A stretch of DNA of 64,000 bases, from positions 1 to 64,000 of the forward strand of contig NZ_JOFT01000017.1 of NCBI RefSeq assembly GCF_000725805.1, given 5' to 3'. A program made the position numbers and the translations under genes. Of the stretch, positions 8,142 to 16,132 are shown one piece after another (within the stretch, counting starts at the first letter, position 1; every line of letters starts with the position of its first letter). The notes below the pieces were generated by a model. It did no database searches and was not told the origin of the DNA. It was given only the letters and a program-made list of their open reading frames with translations. Source of the stretch: Streptomyces xanthophaeus (GTDB lineage: Bacteria > Actinomycetota > Actinomycetes > Streptomycetales > Streptomycetaceae).

Positions 8142-8864
8142 ATGGCTGAGCTCGTCTACCCTCCGGTGATCGGCGCCGCGCACGGTCTTTTCCGCGCGCT
8201 CGACATCCGCATCGACATGAAGGGCACCGAGAACATCCCGCTCACCGGCGGTGCTGTCCTGGTGTCGAACCACATCGGTTACCTCGACTTCATCTTCGCC
8301 GGACTGACGGCACGGCCGCAGAAGCGGCTGGTGCGGTTCATGGCGAAGGAGTCCGTGTTCCGGCACAAGGTCTCCGGGCCGCTGATGCGCGCGATGAAGC
8401 ACATCCCGGTGGACCGCAAGCAGGGCGAGACCGCATATCAGCACGCGCTGGACTCGCTGCGCTCCGGTGAGATCATCGGGGTGTTCCCGGAGGCCACGAT
8501 CTCGCAGTCCTTCACGCTCAAGAGCTTCAAGTCGGGTGCGGCGCGGATGGCCCAGGAGGCCGGCGTCCCGCTGATCCCGGTGGCGCTGTGGGGCACCCAG
8601 CGGCTGTGGACCAAGGGCCGTCCGAAGAACCTCAAGCGCAGCCACATCCCCGTGACGATGCGCGTGGGCGAGCCCATGGACGCCCCGTCCGACCAGTACG
8701 CGGGCGCCATCACGCGCCGCCTGCGCGAGCGCGTGCAGGAGCTGCTGGACGCGGCGCAGCGGGCCTACCCGGAGAAGCCGCGCGGCGCGGACGACTCGTG
8801 GTGGCTGCCGGCCCACCTCGGCGGCACCGCGCCGACGGCGGCGGAGGTGCGTGAGGCGGGCTGA
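8142..8864 (+). CDS. PlsC-like 1-acyl-glycerol-3-phosphate acyltransferase
   Basis: A 240-residue acyltransferase of the PlsC superfamily. The H-x4-D catalytic motif is visible (NHIGYLD), followed by the glycerophosphate-binding region IGVFPEATIS and the block VPLIPVALWGTQRLW. It probably transfers an acyl chain to a lysophospholipid at the membrane face. ATG 8142 gives the start typical of the family (MAELVYPPVIGAAHG). The C-terminus is followed by a strong convergent terminator shared with the alginate-lyase-like gene. The exact substrate (lysophosphatidate or another lysolipid) cannot be read from sequence. Confidence 0.9.
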   Translation: MAELVYPPVIGAAHGLFRALDIRIDMKGTENIPLTGGAVLVSNHIGYLDFIFAGLTARPQKRLVRFMAKESVFRHKVSGPLMRAMKHIPVDRKQGETAYQHALDSLRSGEIIGVFPEATISQSFTLKSFKSGAARMAQEAGVPLIPVALWGTQRLWTKGRPKNLKRSHIPVTMRVGEPMDAPSDQYAGAITRRLRERVQELLDAAQRAYPEKPRGADDSWWLPAHLGGTAPTAAEVREAG

Positions 8865-8879
8865 CCCGCCCGGTACGAC

Positions 8880-8921
8880 GACGGCCCGTGGCCGCCCTCC
8901 CGGGGGCGGCTACGGGCCGTC
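8880..8921. terminator. Bidirectional hairpin terminator
   Basis: GACGGCCCGTGGCCGCCC (8880-8897) pairs with GGGCGGCTACGGGCCGTC (8904-8921), an 18-bp stem with one wobble pair. It lies between the convergent stops at 8864 and 8955. Confidence 0.88.
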
Positions 8922-8954
8922 CTGCCGTCCCGGGGGCCCGGGCCCCGGACGCCG

Positions 8955-10157
8955 TCAGTGGGGGTTCTGGGCGTGGGTCAGGGTCTCCCAGGCCTCGAAG
9001 TGGTTCTCGGTGCCTGCCGGACGCCGTTCCTCGGTGAGCCTGCGGGTGTTCTCCATGGTGACGCCGAGTCGGGTGTTCAGGGCGTTGTAGCCGACCTCGG
9101 TGGCCGGGCCGATGCCCCGGGTGAGGTTCCCGCCGCACAGCCAGGACGGCACTGCCTCGCCGAGCTCGTACCGGGCGTGGAAGCCCAGGGCGTGCCGGAA
9201 GCGGTCCTTGAACTGCGGGTACAGGTCGCGGCCCTGGATCCGCGAGGTCTCGGCGACGTGCATCGTCGCGGCGATCCCCATGCCGGTGTGCCCGAAGTCC
9301 CGGCAGGTCTCCTGGGCGAGTCCGTCCACGAAGGTGCTCTGGCCGTGCCAGTACTCGATCAGCTCGCCGCGGGTGTCGATGCCCGAGCGGGGCGGGTACG
9401 CGGGCTGCGGGCCGTCGGAGGCCAGGTAGAAGTAGGCGGGCACCCGGCCTAGGTAGACGGCCATCGCCTTGTCGTAGCTCGCGCGGTCGTCGAGGTGGAC
9501 GGATATGCCGACCGCGGCGTCCATCATGATCAGTTCCCAGTTGCCGTTGCTGTTCGGCCTCCCGCCGATCACCTCGGGCAGGTACACGTCCCGGAGCATG
9601 GTGGCGAACCGCCCCTGGTTCGGCCAGCCTCCGGTGTAGGTGTGCTTGATGATCTCCGCAGCCCGCGGCCAGGTGGAGCCGGCCCAGCCGCTCTGCAGCG
9701 GGGCGTTGCTGTTGGTGTGGTCGGTGATCTTCGCCGACCAAGCGTCCATCAGCTCGATGGACTTCCGGGCGTACTTGGCGTCGCGGGTGACCGACCAGGC
9801 CAGGGCGTGGGTGTAGGCGGCGATCGCGTCCTCGCGTTCGTCGGTGCAGCCGATGTTCGGGTTGGAGTACGAACCGCACTCGACGACGGCCCGGGGCCCC
9901 GGCGTGCGCGTCAGCGAGCCGTACCGGCTGGCGAGCATGGCGTCGAAGGCGCCCTTCCAGGGCTGTTCGCCCGCCTGCACCTTGGTGCGTACGAAGTCCA
10001 GCTGGGCGCGGCTGTTCAGGACTCCGGGGTGGGCGAACGCGGCGGGGGCGGCGGCCTGCTGCTGTGGGGGGCGGGCCTGCGCGGAGGGTGCGGGGACGGC
10101 CCAGGCGGCGAGGGCCAGGGCGAGGGCGGCAAGCCCGGCGGGGACTCCGTAACGCAT
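8955..10157 (-). CDS. Secreted alginate-lyase-family polysaccharide lyase
   Basis: A 400-residue exported protein. The N-terminus is a signal peptide (AGLAALALALAAWAVP, cleavage near AQA, about residue 28). The rest matches the alpha/alpha-toroid alginate_lyase fold, with HPGVLNSRAQLDFVRTKVQAG, SGWAGSTWPRAAEIIKH and NSNGNWELIMMDAAVGI near the expected catalytic region. It should act outside the cell on a uronic-acid polymer, possibly alginate, but substrate range within this family is broad. A LacI-type operator lies 66-79 bp upstream, pointing to repression until a sugar signal appears. No transporter or other polysaccharide enzyme is adjacent. Confidence 0.85.
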   Translation of the reverse strand: MRYGVPAGLAALALALAAWAVPAPSAQARPPQQQAAAPAAFAHPGVLNSRAQLDFVRTKVQAGEQPWKGAFDAMLASRYGSLTRTPGPRAVVECGSYSNPNIGCTDEREDAIAAYTHALAWSVTRDAKYARKSIELMDAWSAKITDHTNSNAPLQSGWAGSTWPRAAEIIKHTYTGGWPNQGRFATMLRDVYLPEVIGGRPNSNGNWELIMMDAAVGISVHLDDRASYDKAMAVYLGRVPAYFYLASDGPQPAYPPRSGIDTRGELIEYWHGQSTFVDGLAQETCRDFGHTGMGIAATMHVAETSRIQGRDLYPQFKDRFRHALGFHARYELGEAVPSWLCGGNLTRGIGPATEVGYNALNTRLGVTMENTRRLTEERRPAGTENHFEAWETLTHAQNPH

Positions 10158-10222
10158 GAAGCGCCTTCCGGTCGGAGGTGGGGGACTTCCTGCGGCCGAA
10201 GATACTCATGCTCATGACAGAT

Positions 10223-10236
10223 TGACAACGTTATCA
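10223..10236. promoter_or_regulatory. LacI-type operator upstream of the lyase gene
   Basis: TGACAACGTTATCA is symmetric at 12 of 14 positions and matches the core TGNNAACGNTNNCA pattern bound by many LacI/GalR regulators. It lies upstream of the lyase start at 10157. An adjacent second palindrome, AGGAAACTTTCCT (10240-10252), may be part of the same control region. Confidence 0.5.
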
Positions 10237-10327
10237 GGAAGGAAACTTTCCTGTCCTTCGGGAGCAAGATCGGGACAGAGCGGGTCGTAGCGGTCTCCTC
10301 GGCTCCCCCGTTGCCGCTCCCCCGCGG

Positions 10328-10891
10328 TCACTCCGCGGCGGCCGCCCGCCTACGGCGACGGTGGGCGGCCACCCGGGCCCGCGTGGCGCAGGTGGCGGAG
10401 CAGTAACGACGCGCGCTGCCCGGCCCGTTGGCCAGGAAGAGCCGTCCGCACCCCTCGGCGGCGCAGGCTCCCCACGCGATCCGCCCGTGCGCGGTGAGCA
10501 ACTGGGCCAGCGCGAGGGCTCCGGAGGCCAGGAACCAGTCGCCCCAGCCCGCCCCGTCACCCCGGTCCACGTGCAGGTGCCAGGGGTGGCCGTCGTGCCG
10601 CGTCAGCCGGGGGCGGGTGGCGCACTCGGCGAAGAGCGCGTTGAGGGCGTCCGCGGCGCGGTCCTCGTCCGGTTCGGCGAGCAGCTGCGCCATCCGCCGG
10701 GCGGCGGCGCGCAGTTGCGCGGCGTCGGCCTCGTCGAAGGCCTCCTCGGCGAGGTCGGCCGGACGCTCCCCGTGCCGGGCCAGCAGGGCCGCGAGCGCGG
10801 CGCGCGGCAGGCCGGGGTCCGTGCGCACCGCCTCGGCGAGGTCGATCAGCCGCTGGGGGGCCGAGAAGCCCGGTCCGGGGACCGCCGCCAT
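10328..10891 (-). CDS. CGNR zinc-finger (ABATE domain) protein
   Basis: A 187-residue protein. The N-terminal part is a helical ABATE-type stress-response domain (DLAEAVRTDPGLPR..., HLHVDRGD). The C-terminus is a CGNR zinc finger: CAAEGCGRLF, then SARRYCSATCATRARVAAHRRRRR with metal-binding cysteines and a basic tail. These proteins are thought to be transcription regulators. It is divergent from an MFS transporter, with a dyad between them, suggesting that it controls itself and the exporter. ATG 10891 is preferred (AAAGGA upstream); an in-frame ATG at 10918 would place the start inside the dyad region. Confidence 0.85.
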   Translation of the reverse strand: MAAVPGPGFSAPQRLIDLAEAVRTDPGLPRAALAALLARHGERPADLAEEAFDEADAAQLRAAARRMAQLLAEPDEDRAADALNALFAECATRPRLTRHDGHPWHLHVDRGDGAGWGDWFLASGALALAQLLTAHGRIAWGACAAEGCGRLFLANGPGSARRYCSATCATRARVAAHRRRRRAAAAE

Positions 10892-10920
10892 GCCTGGATC
10901 CTTTCGCACTGCATCCACTT

Positions 10921-10951
10921 CACGTAACGTCTTGTCCGGCTATCACGTTAC
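10921..10951. promoter_or_regulatory. Divergent operator-like repeats between CGNR and MFS genes
   Basis: GTAACGT (10924-10930) and ACGTTAC (10945-10951) are perfect inverted repeats 14 bp apart. The same bases can be read as direct repeats CACGTAAC / CACGTTAC. The position between two divergent genes suggests an operator, perhaps for the CGNR protein. Confidence 0.45.
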
Positions 10952-10971
10952 ACAATCGCGGGGGGTCCCGG

Positions 10972-12213
10972 ATGGGCGGGTTCTGGCGGTACCTGGCGGC
11001 GGCACTGGCCGCGCGGTTCGCCTCGGAGGGCATGGGCATGGCGGTGGTCCTGCTCGCCCTGGAGCGCACCGGGAGCGCGGCGTACGGCGCGTTCGTGCTG
11101 ACGGCCTGGCTGGCCCCGCACGTGCTGGCGGCGCCACTGGCGGGGGCGGCCGCGACGCGGGCCCGCCGGCCGCGGCTGTTCTACGCGGGCGCCCTGACCG
11201 GGTTCACGGCGGCCGTGGCCGCGCTGTCGCTGCTCCTGGGGCGGGCCCCGGCCTGGGCGGTGATCGCGGTGGCGGTGCTCGGCGGCGCGTGCGGGCCGAT
11301 CGTCACCGGCGGACTGTCCAGTCTGGTCTCCGGCCTGGTCCCGGCCGGGGCCGCGCGCGACCGCGCGTACGGCTGGGACGCCTCCACCTACAACGCCGCG
11401 GCGGTCACGGCGCCGGCGGCGGTCAGCCTGGTCGCGGCGCTGGCCTCGGCCGCACCGGCGATGATGGCGCTGGCGGCCTCCGGCGCTCTCGCGGTGGCCC
11501 TGGCCGCCTGCCTGCCGTACGGGGCCCCGGCCGCGGCCCCGCTGCGCGGCTCACCGGAGGCCGGGCTGGGCGCCGGGCTCAAGGCCCTGTGGCGCGTCCG
11601 CGAGCTGCGGGCCGTCACCTCGGCCACGACCTTGGCGTTCGTCGGGATCGGCTCGCTGACCACCACCTCGGTGCTGCTGGCCGCCGGGCTCGGCAGTCCG
11701 GGCGCCGGGGGCGTCCTGATGACGGCCTTCGCGGTGGGCGCGCTGGCCGGTTCCCTGACACTGGGCCGCATGACGTCCGTGGAGCCGGGCCGTCTCGCGC
11801 AGTGGGCCCTGGCCGGGACCGGGGCCGCCCTGGCCGCGGCGGCCCTCGCCCCGCCCTCCGTCGCCGTCGTGGCGGTGCTGTTCGCGGTGGCTGGGGTGTG
11901 CGACGGGCCGCTGCTGACGGCCACGCTGCGGATCCGTTCGGAGCACGCCCCGGCCGGTGCGCGCGCCCAGGTGTTCACGCTGGGCGCCGGCCTCAAGCTG
12001 ACGGCTGCCTCGGCGGGTGCGGCGCTCGTGGGGCTCGCGGCCGATGCGCCCGCACGGGTCCTGCTGGCCGGGATCGCCGTGCTCCAGCTCGCCGCCGCCC
12101 TGCTGCACGTCCTGGTGACGGCGCGGGGCGGATCCGTACCCGAGGGGGCTACAGCCCCGTCGGAAGACTGCGCCACAGCTCCTGCCGGTCGGCGGAGCCC
12201 TGGAGGGCCTTGA
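10972..12213 (+). CDS. MFS transporter
   Basis: A 413-residue integral membrane protein with about ten to twelve hydrophobic helices. It resembles the drug-exporter-like branch of the major facilitator superfamily (ARFASEGMGMAVVLLALERT at the start, GAAATRARRPRLFY in the first loop, GALAGSLTLGRM in the second half). Likely an exporter of a small molecule; the substrate is unknown. The reading frame overlaps the 3' end of the convergent transglutaminase-like gene by 65 bp, so the last 20 or so residues (a hydrophilic, Pro/Ser-rich tail) are also antisense coding sequence. Confidence 0.88.
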   Translation: MGGFWRYLAAALAARFASEGMGMAVVLLALERTGSAAYGAFVLTAWLAPHVLAAPLAGAAATRARRPRLFYAGALTGFTAAVAALSLLLGRAPAWAVIAVAVLGGACGPIVTGGLSSLVSGLVPAGAARDRAYGWDASTYNAAAVTAPAAVSLVAALASAAPAMMALAASGALAVALAACLPYGAPAAAPLRGSPEAGLGAGLKALWRVRELRAVTSATTLAFVGIGSLTTTSVLLAAGLGSPGAGGVLMTAFAVGALAGSLTLGRMTSVEPGRLAQWALAGTGAALAAAALAPPSVAVVAVLFAVAGVCDGPLLTATLRIRSEHAPAGARAQVFTLGAGLKLTAASAGAALVGLAADAPARVLLAGIAVLQLAAALLHVLVTARGGSVPEGATAPSEDCATAPAGRRSPGGP

Positions 12214-12751
12214 GCGTGGCCGGGTGCGGGGCGGCGTACAGCTCGGGGTAGTCGATCTCGCCGAGCTCCGGGCGCACGGGGAAGGCCAGCCGTTCGCCGT
12301 CGAGGCTGAACTGCGCGTCCACTCCGGGCTTGTTGCCCCGCGGGTCCTGACGGGCCCACCGGTCACTGCCGGGCAGCCGGACCGCGACCAGGCCGTGGAT
12401 GACGGGGTTCGCACCGTCGTCGTCGGCCAGCAGCTGGTAGCACAGGGCCGTCGGTATGCCCTGGGCGCGCAGCAGGGCGGCGAGGGCGTGGGACTTGGCG
12501 TAGCAGATGCCGTTGCGGGTGGCGAGCACGTCGGAGGCGCGCCAGGCGACGCGCGGATCCCCGGAATCCGCCGAGTGCGGGACGGTGTCACGGACGAACT
12601 CGAAGGCCACCTTCGCGTAGGCGCGGGGCTCGGCGTCGGTGGCCGTCCAGAGGGCGTCGGCGGTTTCGCGGACGAGGGGGTGGCCATGGTCGATCGCCTC
12701 GTCGGCCGCCAGGTAGGCGGCGAGGTCGGGCTGCTCCTGGATCAGTTCCAT
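12149..12751 (-). CDS. Transglutaminase-like cysteine protease-fold protein
   Basis: A 200-residue protein of the transglutaminase-like superfamily. The catalytic region is visible: NGICYAKSHALAALLRAQGI carries the nucleophilic Cys, NPVIHGLVAVRL the His, and WARQDPRGN the likely acidic residue. It may be a peptidase or amidase; bacterial members are rarely true transglutaminases. It lies 47 bp after the threonine aldolase on the same strand and could be the last gene of that operon. Its 3' end overlaps the MFS gene tail-to-tail. Confidence 0.85.
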   Translation of the reverse strand: MELIQEQPDLAAYLAADEAIDHGHPLVRETADALWTATDAEPRAYAKVAFEFVRDTVPHSADSGDPRVAWRASDVLATRNGICYAKSHALAALLRAQGIPTALCYQLLADDDGANPVIHGLVAVRLPGSDRWARQDPRGNKPGVDAQFSLDGERLAFPVRPELGEIDYPELYAAPHPATLKALQGSADRQELWRSLPTGL

Positions 12752-12798
12752 GATCCAGGAGCATACCTATGCACCTTTGCGCATGACTATTGGATTAA

Positions 12799-13860
12799 TC
12801 AGCGCGCGAGCTCTTCCTTCAGCGCCTGGAGGAAGCCGTCCACGTCCTCTTCCTGGGTGTCGAAGCCGCACATCCAGCGGACGTCTCCGGCGATCTCGTC
12901 CCAGAAGTAGAAGCGGAAACGCTTCTGCAGCCGACGCGACACCTCGTGCGGCAGCCGCGCGAACACCGCGTTGGCCTGCACCGGGTAGAGGATCTCCACC
13001 CCGTCCGTCTCGCGCACGCCCGCGGCCAGCCGCTGCGCCATGGCATTGGAGTGCCGGGCGTTGCGCAGCCACAGGTCCTTGGCGAGCAGCGCCTCCAGCT
13101 GCACGGAGACGAACCGCATCTTCGAGGCGAGCTGCATCGACATCTTGCGGATGTGCTTCATCTGCCGGACCGCGTCCGGGTTGAGCACCACCACGGCTTC
13201 GCCGAACATCATGCCGTTCTTGGTGCCGCCGTACGACAGCACGTCCACACCGGCCGTGTTGGTGAAGGTGCGCATCGGCACGTCCAGCGAGGCCGCGGCA
13301 TTGGCTATGCGGGCCCCGTCCAGGTGGACCTTCATGCCCAGGGCGTGCGCGTGCTCGCAGATCGCCCGGACCTCGTCCGGGGTGTAGACCGTGCCCAGCT
13401 CGGTGTTCTGGGTGATCGAGACGACCTGGGGCATCGCCCGGTGCTCGTCCTCCCAGCCCCAGGCCTGCCGGTCGATGAGCTCGGGGGTGAGCTTGCCGTC
13501 CGGGGTCGGGACCGTGAGCAGCTTCAGGCCCGCCATCCGCTCGGGCGCGCCGCCCTCGTCGACGTTGATGTGCGCCGATTCGGCGCAGACCACGGCGCCC
13601 CAGCGGTCGGTCATGGCCTGGAGGGCCGTGACGTTGGCGCCGGTGCCGTTGAAGACCGGGAAGGCCTGCGCGTACGGGCCGAAATGGCTGCGGATGACCT
13701 TCTGCAGGTGCTCGGTGTACTCGTCGTCACCGTAGGCGACCTGGTGGCCGCCGTTGGCGAGCGCGATGGCCTCCAGGATCTCCGGATGCACCCCCGCGTA
13801 GTTGTCGCTCGCGAAACCGCGTACCGCCGGGTCGTGGTGGCGGCGGGCATCGGTCCTCAC
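12799..13860 (-). CDS. ltaE: Low-specificity L-threonine aldolase
   Basis: A PLP-dependent enzyme of fold type I, about 353 residues. It splits L-threonine or L-allo-threonine to glycine and acetaldehyde. Clear marks are FASDNYAGVHPEILEAI, the substrate-binding block HLDGARIANAAASL and the PLP lysine in LSYGGTKNGMMFGE. GTG 13860 overlaps the upstream SDR stop as GTGA, implying coupled translation; an in-frame GTG at 13878 is possible, and neither has a strong ribosome binding site. Third gene of the DUF6421-SDR-aldolase operon. Confidence 0.93.
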   Translation of the reverse strand: MRTDARRHHDPAVRGFASDNYAGVHPEILEAIALANGGHQVAYGDDEYTEHLQKVIRSHFGPYAQAFPVFNGTGANVTALQAMTDRWGAVVCAESAHINVDEGGAPERMAGLKLLTVPTPDGKLTPELIDRQAWGWEDEHRAMPQVVSITQNTELGTVYTPDEVRAICEHAHALGMKVHLDGARIANAAASLDVPMRTFTNTAGVDVLSYGGTKNGMMFGEAVVVLNPDAVRQMKHIRKMSMQLASKMRFVSVQLEALLAKDLWLRNARHSNAMAQRLAAGVRETDGVEILYPVQANAVFARLPHEVSRRLQKRFRFYFWDEIAGDVRWMCGFDTQEEDVDGFLQALKEELAR

Positions 13861-14618
13861 GGTTGCGGAGTGAGCCACAGACGCTGTCCGTTCACATCGG
13901 TGGCGGGCCGCTCCCAGACGCCGGCGATGGCCTCGGCCAGCTCCTTGACGTCGGTGAAGCCCGCGAACTTCGCATTGGGTCGCTCGGCGCGCATCGCGTC
14001 GTGCACCAGTGCCTTGATGACCAGGATCGCAGCCGCGGCGCCCGGGCCGTCCTCGCCCCCCACCTTGCGGAAGGAGTCGGCGAGGGAGAGCGTCCAGGCC
14101 TCGGCCGCCGCCTTGCCCGCGTTGTACGCGGCGTTGTTGGCGACGGGCTTGTGCGCTCCGGACTGGCTGACCAGGACGTAGCGGCCGCGGCCGCTGCGCA
14201 GCAGGCCGTCATGGAAGGCGAGCGAAGTGTGCTGGACGGTGCGGATGAGGAGCTTCTCCAGGAAGTCCCAGTCCGCGAGGTCGGTGTCGGTGAAGCCGGT
14301 GCTCCCGCGCCAGCCTCCGACGAGGTGGACGAGCCCGTCCACGTGCCCGAACTCCTTCTCGGTCTGCTCGGCCCAGGCCTTGGTGGCGGCCAGGTCGAGC
14401 AGGTCCACGGTGTCACCGGTGATGGTGGCGCCGCCGTGGGCGTAGCGGGCCGCGTCCACGGCTTCCGCGAGCCGCGCGGGATCGGCGTCGGAGGCCACGA
14501 CGACCGCACCCGCCTCCGCGAGGCGGAGCAGGGTGGCGCGGCCCGCGGGCCCGCCGGCCCCGGCCACCGCGACCACCGCTCCCTGGAGCTTCCCGTTGCC
14601 GTTCCCGGAGCCGTTCAT
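13857..14618 (-). CDS. Short-chain dehydrogenase/reductase
   Basis: A 253-residue SDR. The cofactor motif is AVVAVAGAGGPAGRATL rather than the textbook TGxxxGIG. VLVSQSGAHKP supplies the catalytic serine and AAYNAGKAAAEAWTLSLA the Y-x3-K pair. It should oxidise or reduce an alcohol/ketone using NAD(P). ATG 14618 is chosen because AGGAGG lies eight bases upstream; a GTG at 14648 would give a GTGA overlap with DUF6421 but lacks this site. Middle gene of a three-gene operon; its stop overlaps the aldolase start. Confidence 0.9.
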   Translation of the reverse strand: MNGSGNGNGKLQGAVVAVAGAGGPAGRATLLRLAEAGAVVVASDADPARLAEAVDAARYAHGGATITGDTVDLLDLAATKAWAEQTEKEFGHVDGLVHLVGGWRGSTGFTDTDLADWDFLEKLLIRTVQHTSLAFHDGLLRSGRGRYVLVSQSGAHKPVANNAAYNAGKAAAEAWTLSLADSFRKVGGEDGPGAAAAILVIKALVHDAMRAERPNAKFAGFTDVKELAEAIAGVWERPATDVNGQRLWLTPQP

Positions 14619-14644
14619 CTGTGCAGCCTCCTGAGGGCGAGTGC

Positions 14645-16051
14645 TCACGCGGCGACCCGCTCGGCACGCTCCGCGTTCAGGGCGGTGATGCCCTTGGTCG
14701 AGGCGATCACGCCCTTGAGCTTCTTGGCGAGGGCCTCATAGAACATGCTGAGCGGAAACTCGTCCGGAAGCACGTCGTCCACGAGCTTGCGCGGAGGCTG
14801 CGTCATGTCGAGGGCGTCGGGGCCCTTCGCCCACTTGGAGCCCGGGTGCGGGGCCAGGTAGGTGGAGACGAGCTCGTACGCCTTGAACCAGTGGACGAGC
14901 TTCGGGCGGTCGATGCCGGCCCGGTAGAGGTCCTCGATGTCGGCGCAGAGCTGGTTGGTGACCTGCGGGGCGCGCATCCAGTCGATCTTCAGCTTGTTGT
15001 CCGTCCAGCGCACCACGTCGTGCTTGTGGAGGTACGCGAAGAGGAGCTGGCCGCCGAGACCGTCGTAGTTGCGGTTGCGGTCGCCGGAGACCGGGAAGCG
15101 GAACATCCGGTCGAAGAGGACGGCGTACTGCACGTCGCGGCCGTGCTCGTTGCCCTCGGACTCCAGCTTCACGGCCTCCTTGAAGGCGGTGAGGTCGCAG
15201 CGCAGCTCCTCCAGGCCGTACATCCAGAACGGCTGGCGCTGCTTGATCATGAAGGGGTCGAACGGCAGGTCACCGTGGCTGTGGGTGCGGTCGTGGACCA
15301 TGTCCCACAGGACGAAGGCCTTCTCGCAGCGCTCCTGGTCCTCGACCATGGCGGCGATGTCCTCGGGCAGCTCGATGCCGAGGATGTCCACGGCGGCGGC
15401 GGTCACCTTGCGGTAGCGCGCGGCCTCGCGGTCGCAGAAGATGCCGCCCCAGGTGAAGCGCTCGGGGGCCTCGCGCACGGCGATGGTCTCCGGGAAGAGG
15501 ACGGCGGAGTTGGTGTCGTAGCCCGGGGTGAAGTCCTCGAAGGTGATGCCGAGGAAGAGCGGGTTGTCGTACCGGGTGCGCTCCAGCTCGGCGAGCCACT
15601 CGGGCCACACCATCTTGAGCGCGACGGCCTCCAGATTGCGGTCCGGGTTGCCGTTCTGCGTGTACATGGGGAAGACGACGAGGTGCTGGAGGCCGTCGGC
15701 GCGCTCGGCGGCCGGGTGGAAGGCCATCAGCGAGTCGAGGAAGTCCGGCACGCCGAAGCCCTCGGCGGCCCACTTGCGCAGGTCCGCGACGAGCGCCTGG
15801 TGGTAGGCCGTGGCGTGCGGCAGCAGCGGAGACAGGGTCTCGACGGCGCTGATCACGCGCTCGACGGCGGCCAGGACGGTGGCCCGCCCGTGGGCACCCT
15901 CGGCCTCGAAGTCGATCGATCCGTCCTTGCTCTGCCAGGGGCGGATCTCCTCCACGGCGGCCTTGAGCTCGGGCCACGCCGGGTGGTCGACCACCCGCGC
16001 CCCAGCGGTTATCACGGCACCGCCGGCACCCGGCACAAGAGTTTCCGTCAT
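14645..16051 (-). CDS. DUF6421 family protein
   Basis: A 468-residue cytoplasmic protein of the streptomycete family DUF6421, function unknown. It is rich in conserved aromatic and charged residues (NGNPDRNLEAVALKMVWPEW, VLWDMVHDRTHSHGDLPFDP, NYDGLGGQLLFAYLHKHDVV). The HDRTHSHGD cluster of His and Asp could bind a metal, which is inference. ATG 16051 has GGAGGA six bases upstream. It heads an operon with the SDR and threonine aldolase, a grouping I remember as conserved in the genus; this suggests a shared but undefined amino-acid or hydroxy-acid pathway. Confidence 0.85.
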   Translation of the reverse strand: MTETLVPGAGGAVITAGARVVDHPAWPELKAAVEEIRPWQSKDGSIDFEAEGAHGRATVLAAVERVISAVETLSPLLPHATAYHQALVADLRKWAAEGFGVPDFLDSLMAFHPAAERADGLQHLVVFPMYTQNGNPDRNLEAVALKMVWPEWLAELERTRYDNPLFLGITFEDFTPGYDTNSAVLFPETIAVREAPERFTWGGIFCDREAARYRKVTAAAVDILGIELPEDIAAMVEDQERCEKAFVLWDMVHDRTHSHGDLPFDPFMIKQRQPFWMYGLEELRCDLTAFKEAVKLESEGNEHGRDVQYAVLFDRMFRFPVSGDRNRNYDGLGGQLLFAYLHKHDVVRWTDNKLKIDWMRAPQVTNQLCADIEDLYRAGIDRPKLVHWFKAYELVSTYLAPHPGSKWAKGPDALDMTQPPRKLVDDVLPDEFPLSMFYEALAKKLKGVIASTKGITALNAERAERVAA

Positions 16052-16132
16052 GTCACTTCCTCCACAGGAGAACCTCACGTTCGCACAGGGTAGGCATGGG
16101 AGGCTCTCCTGCTCAAGAGGTAACTCGGGAAA

